Positions 1 through 8,049 of a DNA stretch of 64,000 bases are shown piece by piece. Every line of letters begins with the position of its first letter. Position 1 is the stretch's first letter. Source of the DNA: Pollutimonas sp963712655 (GTDB lineage Bacteria > Pseudomonadota > Gammaproteobacteria > Burkholderiales > Burkholderiaceae_B); contig CAVQIT010000006.1 in the NCBI GenBank assembly GCA_963712655.1, positions 372,001 through 436,000 on the forward strand. The letters are read 5' to 3'. The position numbers and the translations under genes were made by a program. The notes under the pieces are model-generated. The model was given only the letters and a program-made list of their open reading frames with translations, was not told the origin of the DNA and made no database searches.

Positions 1-39
1 TTGAGGAAGCTCTACCCCGTGAACTTATAGGAGGCTGAC

Positions 40-333
40 ATCGACAAGAAACACTGTCCCTACTGCTTTCTCTACAAGCCCTTATCAGAAATGACCTTCG
101 AGTGGCGCGGTAGCGGATCGCGCAAAGTCAAGAAGGGGCTGTGCAAGCCCTGCCTTGAGGATCGAAGCAAGAACCACACGATTGCAGAACGGGACGCCTT
201 CGGGCAGAAGGCAACAGCAAGAAACAGCTCTGACGCCAGTGTCACCACCCGCATTTATCAAGCAGAACAAAAACAAAAAGAGGCTCAAGCCCATGATCGA
301 AAAATTCAAACCCCTCCTCGCCACACCCGTTGA
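40..333 (+). CDS. phage zinc-ribbon protein, no standard start codon
   Basis: A 97-codon reading frame with two CxxC knuckles (CPYC at codons 6-9 and CKPC about 25 residues later), the pattern of a small zinc ribbon found in many phage genes that bind nucleic acid or zinc. The frame is closed upstream by TAG at 28-30, and no ATG, GTG or TTG lies between that stop and the first CxxC. AGGAGG at 29-34 sits five bases before ATC at 40, so I propose ATC as the start. The short frame upstream of the TAG (1-30) is in the same phase, so an amber mutation in one longer gene is the alternative. The 3' end overlaps the ligase gene by 41 bases. Starting at the internal ATG (91) would lose the first CxxC. 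The function is unknown. Confidence 0.5.
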   Translation: MDKKHCPYCFLYKPLSEMTFEWRGSGSRKVKKGLCKPCLEDRSKNHTIAERDAFGQKATARNSSDASVTTRIYQAEQKQKEAQAHDRKIQTPPRHTR

Positions 334-1198
334 CTTCTCCAAGCAACGCTACCCCACCCTCCTATCTCCAAAGTACGACGGCATCCGCGCCATCGTCCGT
401 GACAGCTTTGCGATGACGCGCAGCCTGAAGCTGATCCCCAACAAGTTCGTCCAGCAGTGCATCGGAGATTACAGCCTGGAAGGCTTTGACGGCGAACTGT
501 GTGTCGGTGAACCGTTCGACAAGAACGTTTACCAAGCGACGAACAGCGGTGTGATGAGCAAGGACGGTGAACCGGACTTCAAGTTCTATGTCTTCGACCT
601 GGTTACCGACGACCTGCGGACACCCTACAACGAGCGGGCCGACATGCTGACCGGCCGCATTGACCGCTTGGATTCAGAGTTCCGTAGCCGCATCGTTCAT
701 GTACCTCAACTGCGCTGCGACAGCGAAGAACAAGTTGTCGCCGAGGAGGAGCGAGTGCTCGCCCTGGGGTACGAGGGCGTAATGCTCCGTTCGCCCGAGG
801 GCGTATACAAGTTAGGCCGGGCCACGCCCAACGGCCAAGAGCTGAACAAGGTGAAAAGGTTCACTGATTCTGAAGCCCGCATCATTGGCTACGAATGCCT
901 GATGCGAAACGGCAACGAAGCCACCAAGGACGCCCTTGGCCATACGGAGCGTTCGTCTCACAAAGCCAACCTGATCCCCACAGAACTGCTGGGCAACCTG
1001 TTGGTCGAGGATATCTACAGCGGCGTGCAGTTCTCCATCGGAACCGGATTCAGCTTGGCACAGCGACAGGCTTTCTGGGCCGACAAAGAAAACTTACCCG
1101 GTAAATTGGTCAAGTACAAGTCCTTCGCCATCGGCGTCGTCGATAAGCCGAGGTTCCCTGTTTTCCTCGGATTCCGTGATCCAAAGGACTTGTCATGA
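293..1198 (+). CDS. phage ATP-dependent DNA ligase
   Basis: A 301-residue ATP-dependent DNA ligase, which seals nicks in duplex DNA through an enzyme-AMP intermediate. Motif I is SPKYDGIR, with the adenylated lysine at residue 27. Motif III is FDGEL, motif IV YEGVMLR and motif V LNKVKRF, all in order and at normal spacing. The length fits the compact T7-type ligases with a nucleotidyltransferase and an OB domain but no extra DNA-binding domain. The start at 293 puts motif I where the family has it; an upstream in-frame ATG at 155 would add a tail that overlaps the zinc-ribbon gene and looks non-homologous. The stop overlaps the next start by ATGA. It belongs to the prophage replication and repair block with the SbcD/SbcC-like genes. 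Confidence 0.9.
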   Translation: MIEKFKPLLATPVDFSKQRYPTLLSPKYDGIRAIVRDSFAMTRSLKLIPNKFVQQCIGDYSLEGFDGELCVGEPFDKNVYQATNSGVMSKDGEPDFKFYVFDLVTDDLRTPYNERADMLTGRIDRLDSEFRSRIVHVPQLRCDSEEQVVAEEERVLALGYEGVMLRSPEGVYKLGRATPNGQELNKVKRFTDSEARIIGYECLMRNGNEATKDALGHTERSSHKANLIPTELLGNLLVEDIYSGVQFSIGTGFSLAQRQAFWADKENLPGKLVKYKSFAIGVVDKPRFPVFLGFRDPKDLS

Positions 1199-1581
1199 GA
1201 GTCGAAATTCAGAGTCCGGAGGCGGAGCAATGGTTCACCCTTGTGTGTGAGGCGATGGTCGGGAGGGATGAAGCCGAAGAACGCTGCAAAGAGCTGACCC
1301 GCACCGAAATACTCGCTCAAGAGAACAAGTGGCGACGGCGTATCCCTTTCGTTAAGTCGTTACCCAGCGACACACCATTAAGTGATGCCCTAAAGCACCT
1401 GTCCCATTGGGATTCTTACTGGATAGATATTCAGTTGTACAGAGATCGAAAAAAGCGTCTGGAGCGAATATTTTATGCACTCAGCGACATTATCAACAAC
1501 AGGATCAGGGCTGTCACGCTGACAGATGATGAACTAAGCCTTATTCGGAGGTACGCAAATGCGAGCACTAATAGTAAATGA
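1195..1581 (+). CDS. hypothetical phage protein
   Basis: A 128-residue soluble, charged protein with no motif that I recognise. It is coupled to both neighbours: its ATG overlaps the ligase stop (ATGA), and its last 23 bases overlap the start of the metallophosphoesterase gene. The middle part (about residues 75-105) is rich in Arg, Lys and aromatic residues and probably helical. Position alone suggests a role in phage DNA metabolism. This is inference only. Confidence 0.65.
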   Translation: MRVEIQSPEAEQWFTLVCEAMVGRDEAEERCKELTRTEILAQENKWRRRIPFVKSLPSDTPLSDALKHLSHWDSYWIDIQLYRDRKKRLERIFYALSDIINNRIRAVTLTDDELSLIRRYANASTNSK

Positions 1582-2605
1582 CACCCACGCTGCTGTGATC
1601 CGATCCAGCGGCACCACGCTACAAACGGCCGCCGCCCTACGCCAACGGGTTCTCGATAACTTTGAGAGCCTTATCATGGCCCATATAGACAAGGATCTCA
1701 TTCACGCCGGGGACCTGCTGGACCGTTTTGATGTGCCACGGGCTGACATCCTGCAGGTGTTTCGTGCCTTATCCAAGTGGCTCGCGGCCAGCTCTAGGGG
1801 GCTAACGCTTATCAAGGGCAACCATGACTCCAATCCACGTGCTGACAAAGTCAGTGCATGGGAGTTCTTGTGCAACATCCTAGCCGCTCAGTACGGTGAC
1901 CAGGTGCGCATCGTCGGCGGGGAATTGACTAAGCTGTACACGAACGTCTACGCACTTGGCCACTGCGACAACCAGGACATCATGGACATGCACCTGGAGC
2001 GGGCGCTGGAGCTTGAAAACTCCGTGCTGATCGCTCACGCCAATTACGACAACCAGTTCGCTGAAAATTCTGACCACAGCCTGAACATCTCCGAGGAGTG
2101 GGCGAAGGAGTTCGTCGCCAAGGGTAATCGCCTGTACTCCGGTCACGAACACCAAAAGCGCACGTTGCTCAAGGGTGGCGTGGTGATGTTCGGAACGCAG
2201 GACGCTACCTCGATTGCGGACTGCCTTGGCAACAATGCCAAGTATGCCCACATCCTTGAGGAAGACGGATCGCTGACCGCCATCCAGACGATGGATGTGG
2301 CAGCAGAGTTTGTGCAGGTCGACTGGCAAGACTTGGCCAGCGTCGAAGACCAGAGCTTCGTTCGTGTCACTGGCCAGGTTATCCAGGCCCAGGCCGGCGA
2401 GGTCGTCTGCGTCATCGCCAAGTATCGCAGCAAATCCCCTGCCCTCATCATCACGAACGCTGTGAAGGTGGCCGGCATCAACAACATCGAAGACTTCGAC
2501 GGCATCTCCTTGGAAACTATCCAAGGTTTCAACATCCGGGAGGAGTTGCTGGCACTGTTCAGCCCTGAAGAAAGAAAGGTCCTTGAGGCCGTACTGGAGG
2601 ATTGA
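1559..2605 (+). CDS. phage SbcD/Mre11-like recombination endonuclease subunit
   Basis: A 348-residue calcineurin-type metallophosphoesterase. The metal-binding motifs are complete: NDTH (D8, H10), HAGDLLDR (D52), KGNHD (87-90), AHANYD (H160) and SGHEH (195-198). This order and spacing match T4 gp47, T5 D12 and bacterial SbcD, the nuclease half of the Mre11-Rad50 type complex that processes DNA ends and hairpins during phage recombination and replication. The expected ATPase partner (SbcC-like) lies just downstream, separated by an inserted HNH gene. The start overlaps the previous gene, as usual in this block. Confidence 0.88.
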   Translation: MRALIVNDTHAAVIRSSGTTLQTAAALRQRVLDNFESLIMAHIDKDLIHAGDLLDRFDVPRADILQVFRALSKWLAASSRGLTLIKGNHDSNPRADKVSAWEFLCNILAAQYGDQVRIVGGELTKLYTNVYALGHCDNQDIMDMHLERALELENSVLIAHANYDNQFAENSDHSLNISEEWAKEFVAKGNRLYSGHEHQKRTLLKGGVVMFGTQDATSIADCLGNNAKYAHILEEDGSLTAIQTMDVAAEFVQVDWQDLASVEDQSFVRVTGQVIQAQAGEVVCVIAKYRSKSPALIITNAVKVAGINNIEDFDGISLETIQGFNIREELLALFSPEERKVLEAVLED

Positions 2606-2608
2606 TCT

Positions 2609-3334
2609 GTGGAGGCTAAGAGCAGGAGCAAAACAGGCCCAAGGAAAATGTTAGGTGGCAGACTCTTTGGGTATTTGACTGTGACGGCGGAGTATCGCCG
2701 TGGGATGGGAAGCAGATATGAGTGGCTATGCGACTGCAGATGCGGTAACAGTACATGGGTTACGGTTTCTGCCCTTATTTCTAGCAATACCAGGTCTTGC
2801 GGTTGCTTTAACACAGAGCGGGTTCAGGAAGTGAATGATGGCAGGAAAGGCACTGAGCAGCTACGTCTTGAGGCTGTAGCACCGTCCAACGTCTGAATCA
2901 TCCGCGCGATGCGAGAGGCTTTCAACATGACCAGGCAAAGATGCCTCAACTCCAGTTGCCCCGACTACAGGTACTACGGTGGAAGGGGTATCACGATCTG
3001 CGACCGCTGGCTACAGTCCTTTGACCACTTCCTGCAGGACATGGGGCTGAGACCTGAAGGTCTTACGCTGGAACGCAGAGACAACAACGGCCCTTATTCC
3101 CCAGAAAACTGCGTATGGGCAGAACGGCTAGAGCAATCACAAAACAGACGTGGGTCCAAGCACGTCACGTGGCAAGGCGAAATGCATACCGTTGCCGAGT
3201 GGGAGAGAATATCTGGGTTCAAGACCGGCACACTCAAGGCGCGGTTAGGTCCTCTAGGGTACTCCATCACGGATGCATTCTCCAAGCCAGTGAAATACGG
3301 CATGACATTGACGACAGGAGCGAGAGATGATTAA
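2609..3334 (+). pseudogene. HNH homing endonuclease split by in-frame UGA
   Basis: One frame of 242 codons with a single UGA at 2894-2896. The first part (GTG start at 2609, with GGAGG eight bases upstream) has the usual N-terminal half of phage AP2/HNH endonucleases: GRLFGYLTV, then WLCDCRCG and RSCGC. After the stop the same frame continues with RQRC, YYGGRGI, a typical LERRDNNGPYSPENCVWA nuclease core and a C-terminal DNA-binding tail. Intact relatives carry both halves in one protein. The gene sits between the SbcD-like and SbcC-like genes, which are normally adjacent, as expected for a mobile homing endonuclease. It is either a nonsense mutant, a stop read through at low level, or two separately translated halves (the second could start at ATG 2909). 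Confidence 0.75.
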
Positions 3335-5533
3335 AACATTGAAGTTGATGAACTTCCGCAAACACACCGACCTCACGGTCGATTTCACCCCCGGACTCAA
3401 CACGGTCAGGTCCCCCAATGAGGGTGGAAAAAGTACCCTTGCAGAAGCCATTGCCTACGCTTTCGGGGGGGCTAAAGCCCTGCGTGACACGTTTTCCGAG
3501 ACCGTGCAGTGGGGCAAACCTGAGAATTCTCTGAGGGCTACACTCGACGTTGAGTTCGGCGGCGAGGTCTACACCTTCGCCCGATCCAAGGGCGGTGCCG
3601 AGGTAATCAAGGATGGCCAAGTATTCGTGACCGGCCAGAACGAAGTCACCGCTTTCGCTTCCAAGATGATCGGAGCCGATGCCAAGCTGGCCGCCAACCT
3701 GATGCTGGCCAACCAAAACTCCCTACGTGGAGCGCTTGAGCAGGGTCCGAAGGCCGCGTCCGAGCTGGTGGAGCAGTTGTCGGAGTTCGACTTCTTCGAC
3801 ACCCTACTTGAGAAGATGCAGGCCAAGTTGGTACTGGGCAGTGATGTCTCCGCCCGCCAGCGCCTAGAAGAAGCGCAGGAACGGCTTGATACGCTGACGC
3901 TTGATAAGGTGGACACCTCCGCCTTTGAGGCTGTCATCAAGCAGGCTCCGGTAGAAATTGCAAAGCTGGAGCAGGTGATCGCCAAAACGCTCAAGCCGGC
4001 CTACGAGTCAACCAGCCAGGCCTACGACCAGGCAAAGAACAGCCGTTCGGTCTACGACCAGATGCAGAACAACCTTGGCAAGGTGCAGCGACTGCTTGAT
4101 GACTCCAAGGCTCAGCACATCGCCGCGGTGGCTAAGGCTGTGTCGGTGGATACCTCCACAATCAAATCGCTGCAGGCCCAACTTGACGGCGTGGTCGACA
4201 TCGTCGCCCAGCGCAAGGTGTTCTTGGCGTTGGAAAAGCTGAACGCCGGCTACCCCGAAGTGGTGTGGGATGAAGGGGTTGAATCGCTGCAGGCGGAGGT
4301 CGCCAAAACCGAAACCGACATCGAAAGCCTCAAGTTGCAGGCCGATAACCTCAATTCGCAGTATGCCGCCCTAGGCGAGTATGCAGCGGAAGTCGAGGCC
4401 GAGAAAAAGGCGTTGCAGGCACAGGTCCAGAAGGACGATCACTGCCATGCTTGCAAGCAGCTGTTGCACAACCATGAGGAAATAGCCCTGAGCAACCTCG
4501 ATCTGGAACTTCAGATCAATAAGTGCGACATGCGAATAGAGGAATTCAAGAATCAGCAGACAAAGTTTTTAGCGCCTGTGACTGACCTCTTGGTGCAGGT
4601 TGAAGCCCGAAAACTGGACCTTGCAGATCTCAAGGGAGTTTCGTTTCCGCTTCTCCCTTCGACAACTTCATCCGATCCAACGCCGCCTATCTGGATGTCG
4701 ACACCCAGTTCGTGCCGGCCAAGATCACCTGGAAAGGCTTGGCGCCTTCCGACGCTGCCGAAGATCCGTCCGAAATAAAGCAACAAATTGAGGACATCGA
4801 AGCGGCTGATCAGTCATCTCGCAATGCCCAGGCTCGTGTGGAAGCGCTCGTGCCCACCATTGCAGGCTATACCGAGCAGGTGGAAGACTTGACTAGCCAG
4901 ATTGCGGCCTACGACGTGGCCAACGTGGAGGCGTTCCAGGAAGCAAAGGGCGCAGCCTACAGCGCCCTCGCTGTGGCTCAAGGTCAAATCACCGTCATTG
5001 AGCGGGAAGCCAACGAAGCACAGACGCAGATCCAGCTGGCCACTCAGGCCATGGATCAGCAAAAAGCCATGATGACGGAATTTCAGGAACGTGTGCAGGC
5101 CTGCAAGATCGAGATCGAGCAGCTTGCATTCAACAACGCACTGCTCAAGAAGGTCCGAGCAAGCCGCGGCGCCCTCTCCGACAAACTCTGGAACATGGTC
5201 CTTTCGTCGGTGTCGACGTTCTTCACCCAAATTCGCAAGGTGCAGTCCATCGTTACCAAAGAAAAAGACGGATTCAAGGTGAACGGCCAGTCGGTGCAAT
5301 CCCTCTCAGGCTCCGCGCTGGACAGCTTGGGTATGGCCTTGCGGGTGGCACTGGTGAAGACCTTTGTGCCAGCCGCTTCATTCGCAATCTTTGATGAACC
5401 GGCCGCCGCCGCAGATCAGGACCGTGCACAGTCGATGATCGGATTTTTACAGGGTGCGGGCTTTGCCCAAACCATTCTTATCACCCACGAGGAAGATAGC
5501 GCTGCTATCAGCGACAACCTCATAACACTGTAA
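3327..5533 (+). pseudogene. phage SbcC/Rad50-like ATPase, frameshifted
   Basis: The first part (3327 to about 4640) has an N-terminal Walker A (SPNEGGKST), a long coiled coil and a zinc-hook CxxC (HCHACKQ). The rest lies in the -1 frame (from about 4640 to 5533): SPFDNFIRSN, a second coiled coil, the ABC signature LSGSALDSLG and Walker B FAIFDEP, then an H-loop ITHEE. Together they make one Rad50/SbcC/T4 gp46-type protein of about 735 residues. Total length is 2207 bases, one short of a multiple of three, so the simplest reading is one missing base between about 4636 and 4660. I see no canonical X-XXY-YYZ slippery heptamer there, so programmed frameshifting is less likely than mutation or sequence error. 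It is the partner of the SbcD-like gene. Confidence 0.85.
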
Positions 5534-5543
5534 GGCAGTGGGC

Positions 5544-5711
5544 ATGATAGACATCAACCGCTTCTATTCGATGAATCGTGACAAAAGTTACCTGCGCCAA
5601 GTGCAGCGCAAGCAGTTAGCCCTTTCCCAAGAGCTTGAGGAGGTGAACGCCTTAATCCTTCGCCTCCAAAAGCAAATAACCGAGCGTCAAGCTCAGCTCA
5701 ACCAGGAGTAG
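5544..5711 (+). CDS. small coiled-coil phage protein
   Basis: A 55-residue frame running from ATG at 5544 to TAG at 5709-5711. From about residue 20 on it is a heptad-like helix (QLALSQELEEVNALI followed by LQKQITERQAQL) that should form a coiled coil. It fills the gap between the SbcC-like gene and the next gene, with only three bases to the next ATG, so it fits the operon well. The function is unknown; small helical proteins next to recombination nucleases may act as cofactors, but that is speculation. Confidence 0.55.
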   Translation: MIDINRFYSMNRDKSYLRQVQRKQLALSQELEEVNALILRLQKQITERQAQLNQE

Positions 5712-5714
5712 CAA

Positions 5715-5918
5715 ATGATCAAGTTCACTTTCCTAAGGCTTGAAGGAAGCCCCGTGTACTCTTCCAACCCTTATTACGATATTTTTCACCGTGGGAACAT
5801 TGAACCAAAGGAATTGCTGTCTGATCTTTCGCAGGTCGACGCAGTCAGAGAAGCTGTTGCGATCCTTGATGAGTTCCTTGCCCAAGCACAGGATGCTGGC
5901 GTTCTGGTGGTGATCTGA
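5715..5918 (+). CDS. hypothetical phage protein
   Basis: A 67-residue acidic protein with no recognised domain. It is preceded by a good ribosome site (AGGAG in the end of the previous gene) and its stop is directly followed by the ATG of the next gene at 5919, so it is probably translated. The predicted fold is a short strand region followed by two helices (about residues 30-60). Confidence 0.55.
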   Translation: MIKFTFLRLEGSPVYSSNPYYDIFHRGNIEPKELLSDLSQVDAVREAVAILDEFLAQAQDAGVLVVI

Positions 5919-6218
5919 ATGCGGCCCGTCCCTTACAACGTCACCAAATTCTGGCCGATGCTCAAGGAGTGCAACCTAGCCACACTGACCTGCCTGAACG
6001 ATTCGGACTTCTACCGAGATTGGTGGAAGCACACCTTCAACTTCTTTTCCTATACCGGAGTGTTCGTCATCAGGTTGTTTGTGACACTCACATTTCCGTT
6101 GTCCGCGCTTCTCCTCACTCTCAGCATGCTTTGGAGCAACCGAAAGGCTAAGGCTAGCCGGGAGAAGGCGAAGCAGCAGATCGACGAACACTACGGCAGC
6201 CGCCACCAAAAGATTTAA
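5919..6218 (+). CDS. small phage membrane protein
   Basis: A 99-residue protein. One long hydrophobic stretch at about residues 42-70 (around FFSYTGVFVIRLFVTLTFP and the leucine-rich run after it) is enough for one or two membrane passes, followed by a basic tail rich in Lys and Arg. It starts at the base after the preceding stop. The charge pattern predicts a cytoplasmic C-terminus. I do not recognise the family. Confidence 0.55.
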   Translation: MRPVPYNVTKFWPMLKECNLATLTCLNDSDFYRDWWKHTFNFFSYTGVFVIRLFVTLTFPLSALLLTLSMLWSNRKAKASREKAKQQIDEHYGSRHQKI

Positions 6219-6248
6219 ACCTCCTCTCACTATAAGAAGAATAAAAAC

Positions 6249-6530
6249 ATGAGAATTTCTTTCAACCTTGAAGAATTCACCCTTGCAATTACTGGTCACG
6301 CCTGCGTCCAGTACGACGTAAGCGAAAACCAACTCGTCTTTGAAGACAGGCACGGAGAAGTAGTCCTCGTACCACTGGATGGGCTTGATTTCACCCTGCA
6401 CGATAAGTGTGAACTGCCTGCACCCGCGGCGCTGGTCAACAACCTTCAGGTAGAGGTAGGTTCGGTCGATGGATTGTACCTCGACATGAGACAGATAGTT
6501 GAGTTGGTCGACGCTGCAAGGGAGGCTTGA
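6249..6530 (+). CDS. hypothetical phage protein
   Basis: A 93-residue acidic protein, probably mostly beta strand (alternating hydrophobic residues in ENQLVFED and GEVVLVPLDGLDF). An AT-rich leader with AAGAAG lies before the ATG. The next gene starts two bases after its stop. No family recognised. Confidence 0.55.
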   Translation: MRISFNLEEFTLAITGHACVQYDVSENQLVFEDRHGEVVLVPLDGLDFTLHDKCELPAPAALVNNLQVEVGSVDGLYLDMRQIVELVDAAREA

Positions 6531-6531
6531 G

Positions 6532-7194
6532 ATGTTCATCGAAGACGACCGAACTGTACCAATGATGGCCCCTCCTCTGCACTTTGAACCAAATCCTGTG
6601 CATGCACCTGCAAGCTTTGACCTTGCGGAGGCGATACTGCCCCGTAGCGTTATCGACTCCATGCGCAGTGGCTTCCTCCCTTATGAAATGGAGGGTCACA
6701 TCACTAGAGAGGTTACCAAGATCAGCCTGCGGAAGTACCTCAAGTTCGTGCCCTTCGCCCTAGCTGCTCAGAACTTGAGCAAAGACCCCAGCACCAAAGT
6801 CGGCGCCGTCGTACTCGACGATGACTACAACATTCGAGTCACAGGCTATAACGGATTCCCCCGCGGCGTCTCTGACGACCCCAAGCTGTACGAGGACCGT
6901 AACGCCAAGTACCCAAGGATCGTTCACGCCGAGCAAAATTGCATCGCCCAGGCAGCCAGGACTGGTGTGTCGCTGAAAGGCTGCACCATCATCCTGACCG
7001 CGCTCTACCCCTGCCCCACCTGCGCCGGCATGCTTATCCAGTCCGGCATCACTACCGTCCTGGCTCCGGACATCAATATGCCAGAGCGATGGGCTACGCC
7101 CTGGGTGATTTCGAAAGAGATGTTCAAGGAGGCTGGGGTCAAGGTGTATGCCTACGCTCCTGACGATCATCAGAAAGTTCGGGAGGTTGTATGA
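6532..7194 (+). CDS. phage dCMP deaminase
   Basis: A 220-residue zinc-dependent deoxycytidylate deaminase, converting dCMP to dUMP, the substrate of thymidylate synthase. The zinc site is complete: HAE at 132-134 and PCPTC at 160-164, with the substrate-loop NGFPRG at 108. The first 65 or so residues before the deaminase fold are unusual for the family; starts at ATG 6661 or 6688 would give a more typical protein. I keep 6532 because it follows the previous stop by one base with GGAGG upstream. ThyX, which uses dUMP, lies about 0.85 kb downstream, so the phage encodes two consecutive steps of dTMP synthesis. Confidence 0.88.
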   Translation: MFIEDDRTVPMMAPPLHFEPNPVHAPASFDLAEAILPRSVIDSMRSGFLPYEMEGHITREVTKISLRKYLKFVPFALAAQNLSKDPSTKVGAVVLDDDYNIRVTGYNGFPRGVSDDPKLYEDRNAKYPRIVHAEQNCIAQAARTGVSLKGCTIILTALYPCPTCAGMLIQSGITTVLAPDINMPERWATPWVISKEMFKEAGVKVYAYAPDDHQKVREVV

Positions 7195-7403
7195 AAGATC
7201 TCTCGCCTCGTGAAGTGGTAACACTGCTAACAGTTGTTTCTTATGCAGAGGTGGCCAAGCATAGCGAGTTATCCCATCGCTTTCGACTTCGTCTGCTACC
7301 CCACGTAGGCGCTTTGGATGCAGCACTTGGCCGGTTGGATGAGCAGCAGTTCGAGACTGAATTACTGAACATGGTGGATGAAATATTGGGAGGCGCTGAA
7401 TGA
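7191..7403 (+). CDS. hypothetical phage protein
   Basis: A 70-residue, probably all-helical protein coupled to the dCMP deaminase gene by an ATGA overlap, and to the next small gene by another. No motif recognised. Confidence 0.5.
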   Translation: MKDLSPREVVTLLTVVSYAEVAKHSELSHRFRLRLLPHVGALDAALGRLDEQQFETELLNMVDEILGGAE

Positions 7404-7555
7404 GAACTGTCCTCCTGCACTTCCTCACCGTCTCCTACCCAATCGCAGTGTTCGGCATGGCTGCGTTCCTCATACTCAAGCAGGCGCCTGGATGGGGTTG
7501 GTTCCTACTCGTTGCGTTCCTCATACTTGGAAGCACGTCTATCTCAGCGAAGTAA
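7400..7555 (+). CDS. 51-residue double-pass membrane peptide
   Basis: A short frame running from ATG at 7400 (overlapping the previous stop as ATGA) to TAA at 7553-7555. Two hydrophobic segments (about residues 4-25 and 31-47) are separated by the turn KQAPGWGW, giving a hairpin membrane protein. The size and shape resemble holin-like or other phage membrane peptides, but nothing links it to lysis here. Confidence 0.5.
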   Translation: MRTVLLHFLTVSYPIAVFGMAAFLILKQAPGWGWFLLVAFLILGSTSISAK

Positions 7556-7607
7556 CCCAGGGGTGGGCACCTGCCTACCCCCAACAATAAAATAATAAGG
7601 ACTACTT

Positions 7608-8006
7608 ATGTCACGTTTCATCACTACACACGTCACCAACCCCGCCAATAAAGAAATAACCGTTGAGACGCTGGATGAGCCCGGCTCTGGCGGCGCAAAT
7701 TACCGCTACAGGGTTAAGGGTTTCAACACATCGACCAATGATTCTGACCCGATGTCCAATGAGCCGCTGCGCACTATGGAAATCCTATTCCAGAATGGAC
7801 CTATCACCGAGTTCGGTGTCAACGGCATCACGCAAGAGGTTCTGCTGGCCATCGTGGCCGACCGGCTGCTGTCCTTCCAGCGCGGCCCATACGCCTGCGC
7901 ATCGAATGCCCGAATGCTGGTTCACGTCGAAAGTGCCCTTCGAGAACTGCAACTGCGAACACTGGAACGCATGTACCGCGGCGTCGAAGGCACGCACACC
8001 ATCTAA
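7608..8006 (+). CDS. tad1: Tad1-like anti-Thoeris signal-sponge protein
   Basis: A 132-residue protein whose C-terminal 75 residues carry the pattern I associate with phage Tad1: FQNGPITEFGVNG, EVLLAIVADRL, a cysteine-containing loop, a long helix and a final ERMYRGVEGTH. Tad1 binds gcADPR, the immune signal made by Thoeris TIR proteins, and some Tad1 proteins also bind CBASS cyclic oligonucleotides. From memory, CbTad1 uses F82, N92 and R109 for ligand binding. This protein has F90, N100 and R117, with the same 10- and 17-residue spacings, and R35 near the expected position of R28. The first 55 residues form an extra beta-rich part. The family call is recognition from memory, not a search. 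Confidence 0.65.
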   Translation: MSRFITTHVTNPANKEITVETLDEPGSGGANYRYRVKGFNTSTNDSDPMSNEPLRTMEILFQNGPITEFGVNGITQEVLLAIVADRLLSFQRGPYACASNARMLVHVESALRELQLRTLERMYRGVEGTHTI

Positions 8007-8049
8007 ACGAAAACGAAACCCACAATAAAAACAATAAGAGGACATATCA

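Noticed and set aside
4630..4665. Programmed -1 frameshift in the SbcC-like gene
   Set aside because: No X-XXY-YYZ heptamer or clear downstream pseudoknot was visible; mutation or sequence error is simpler.
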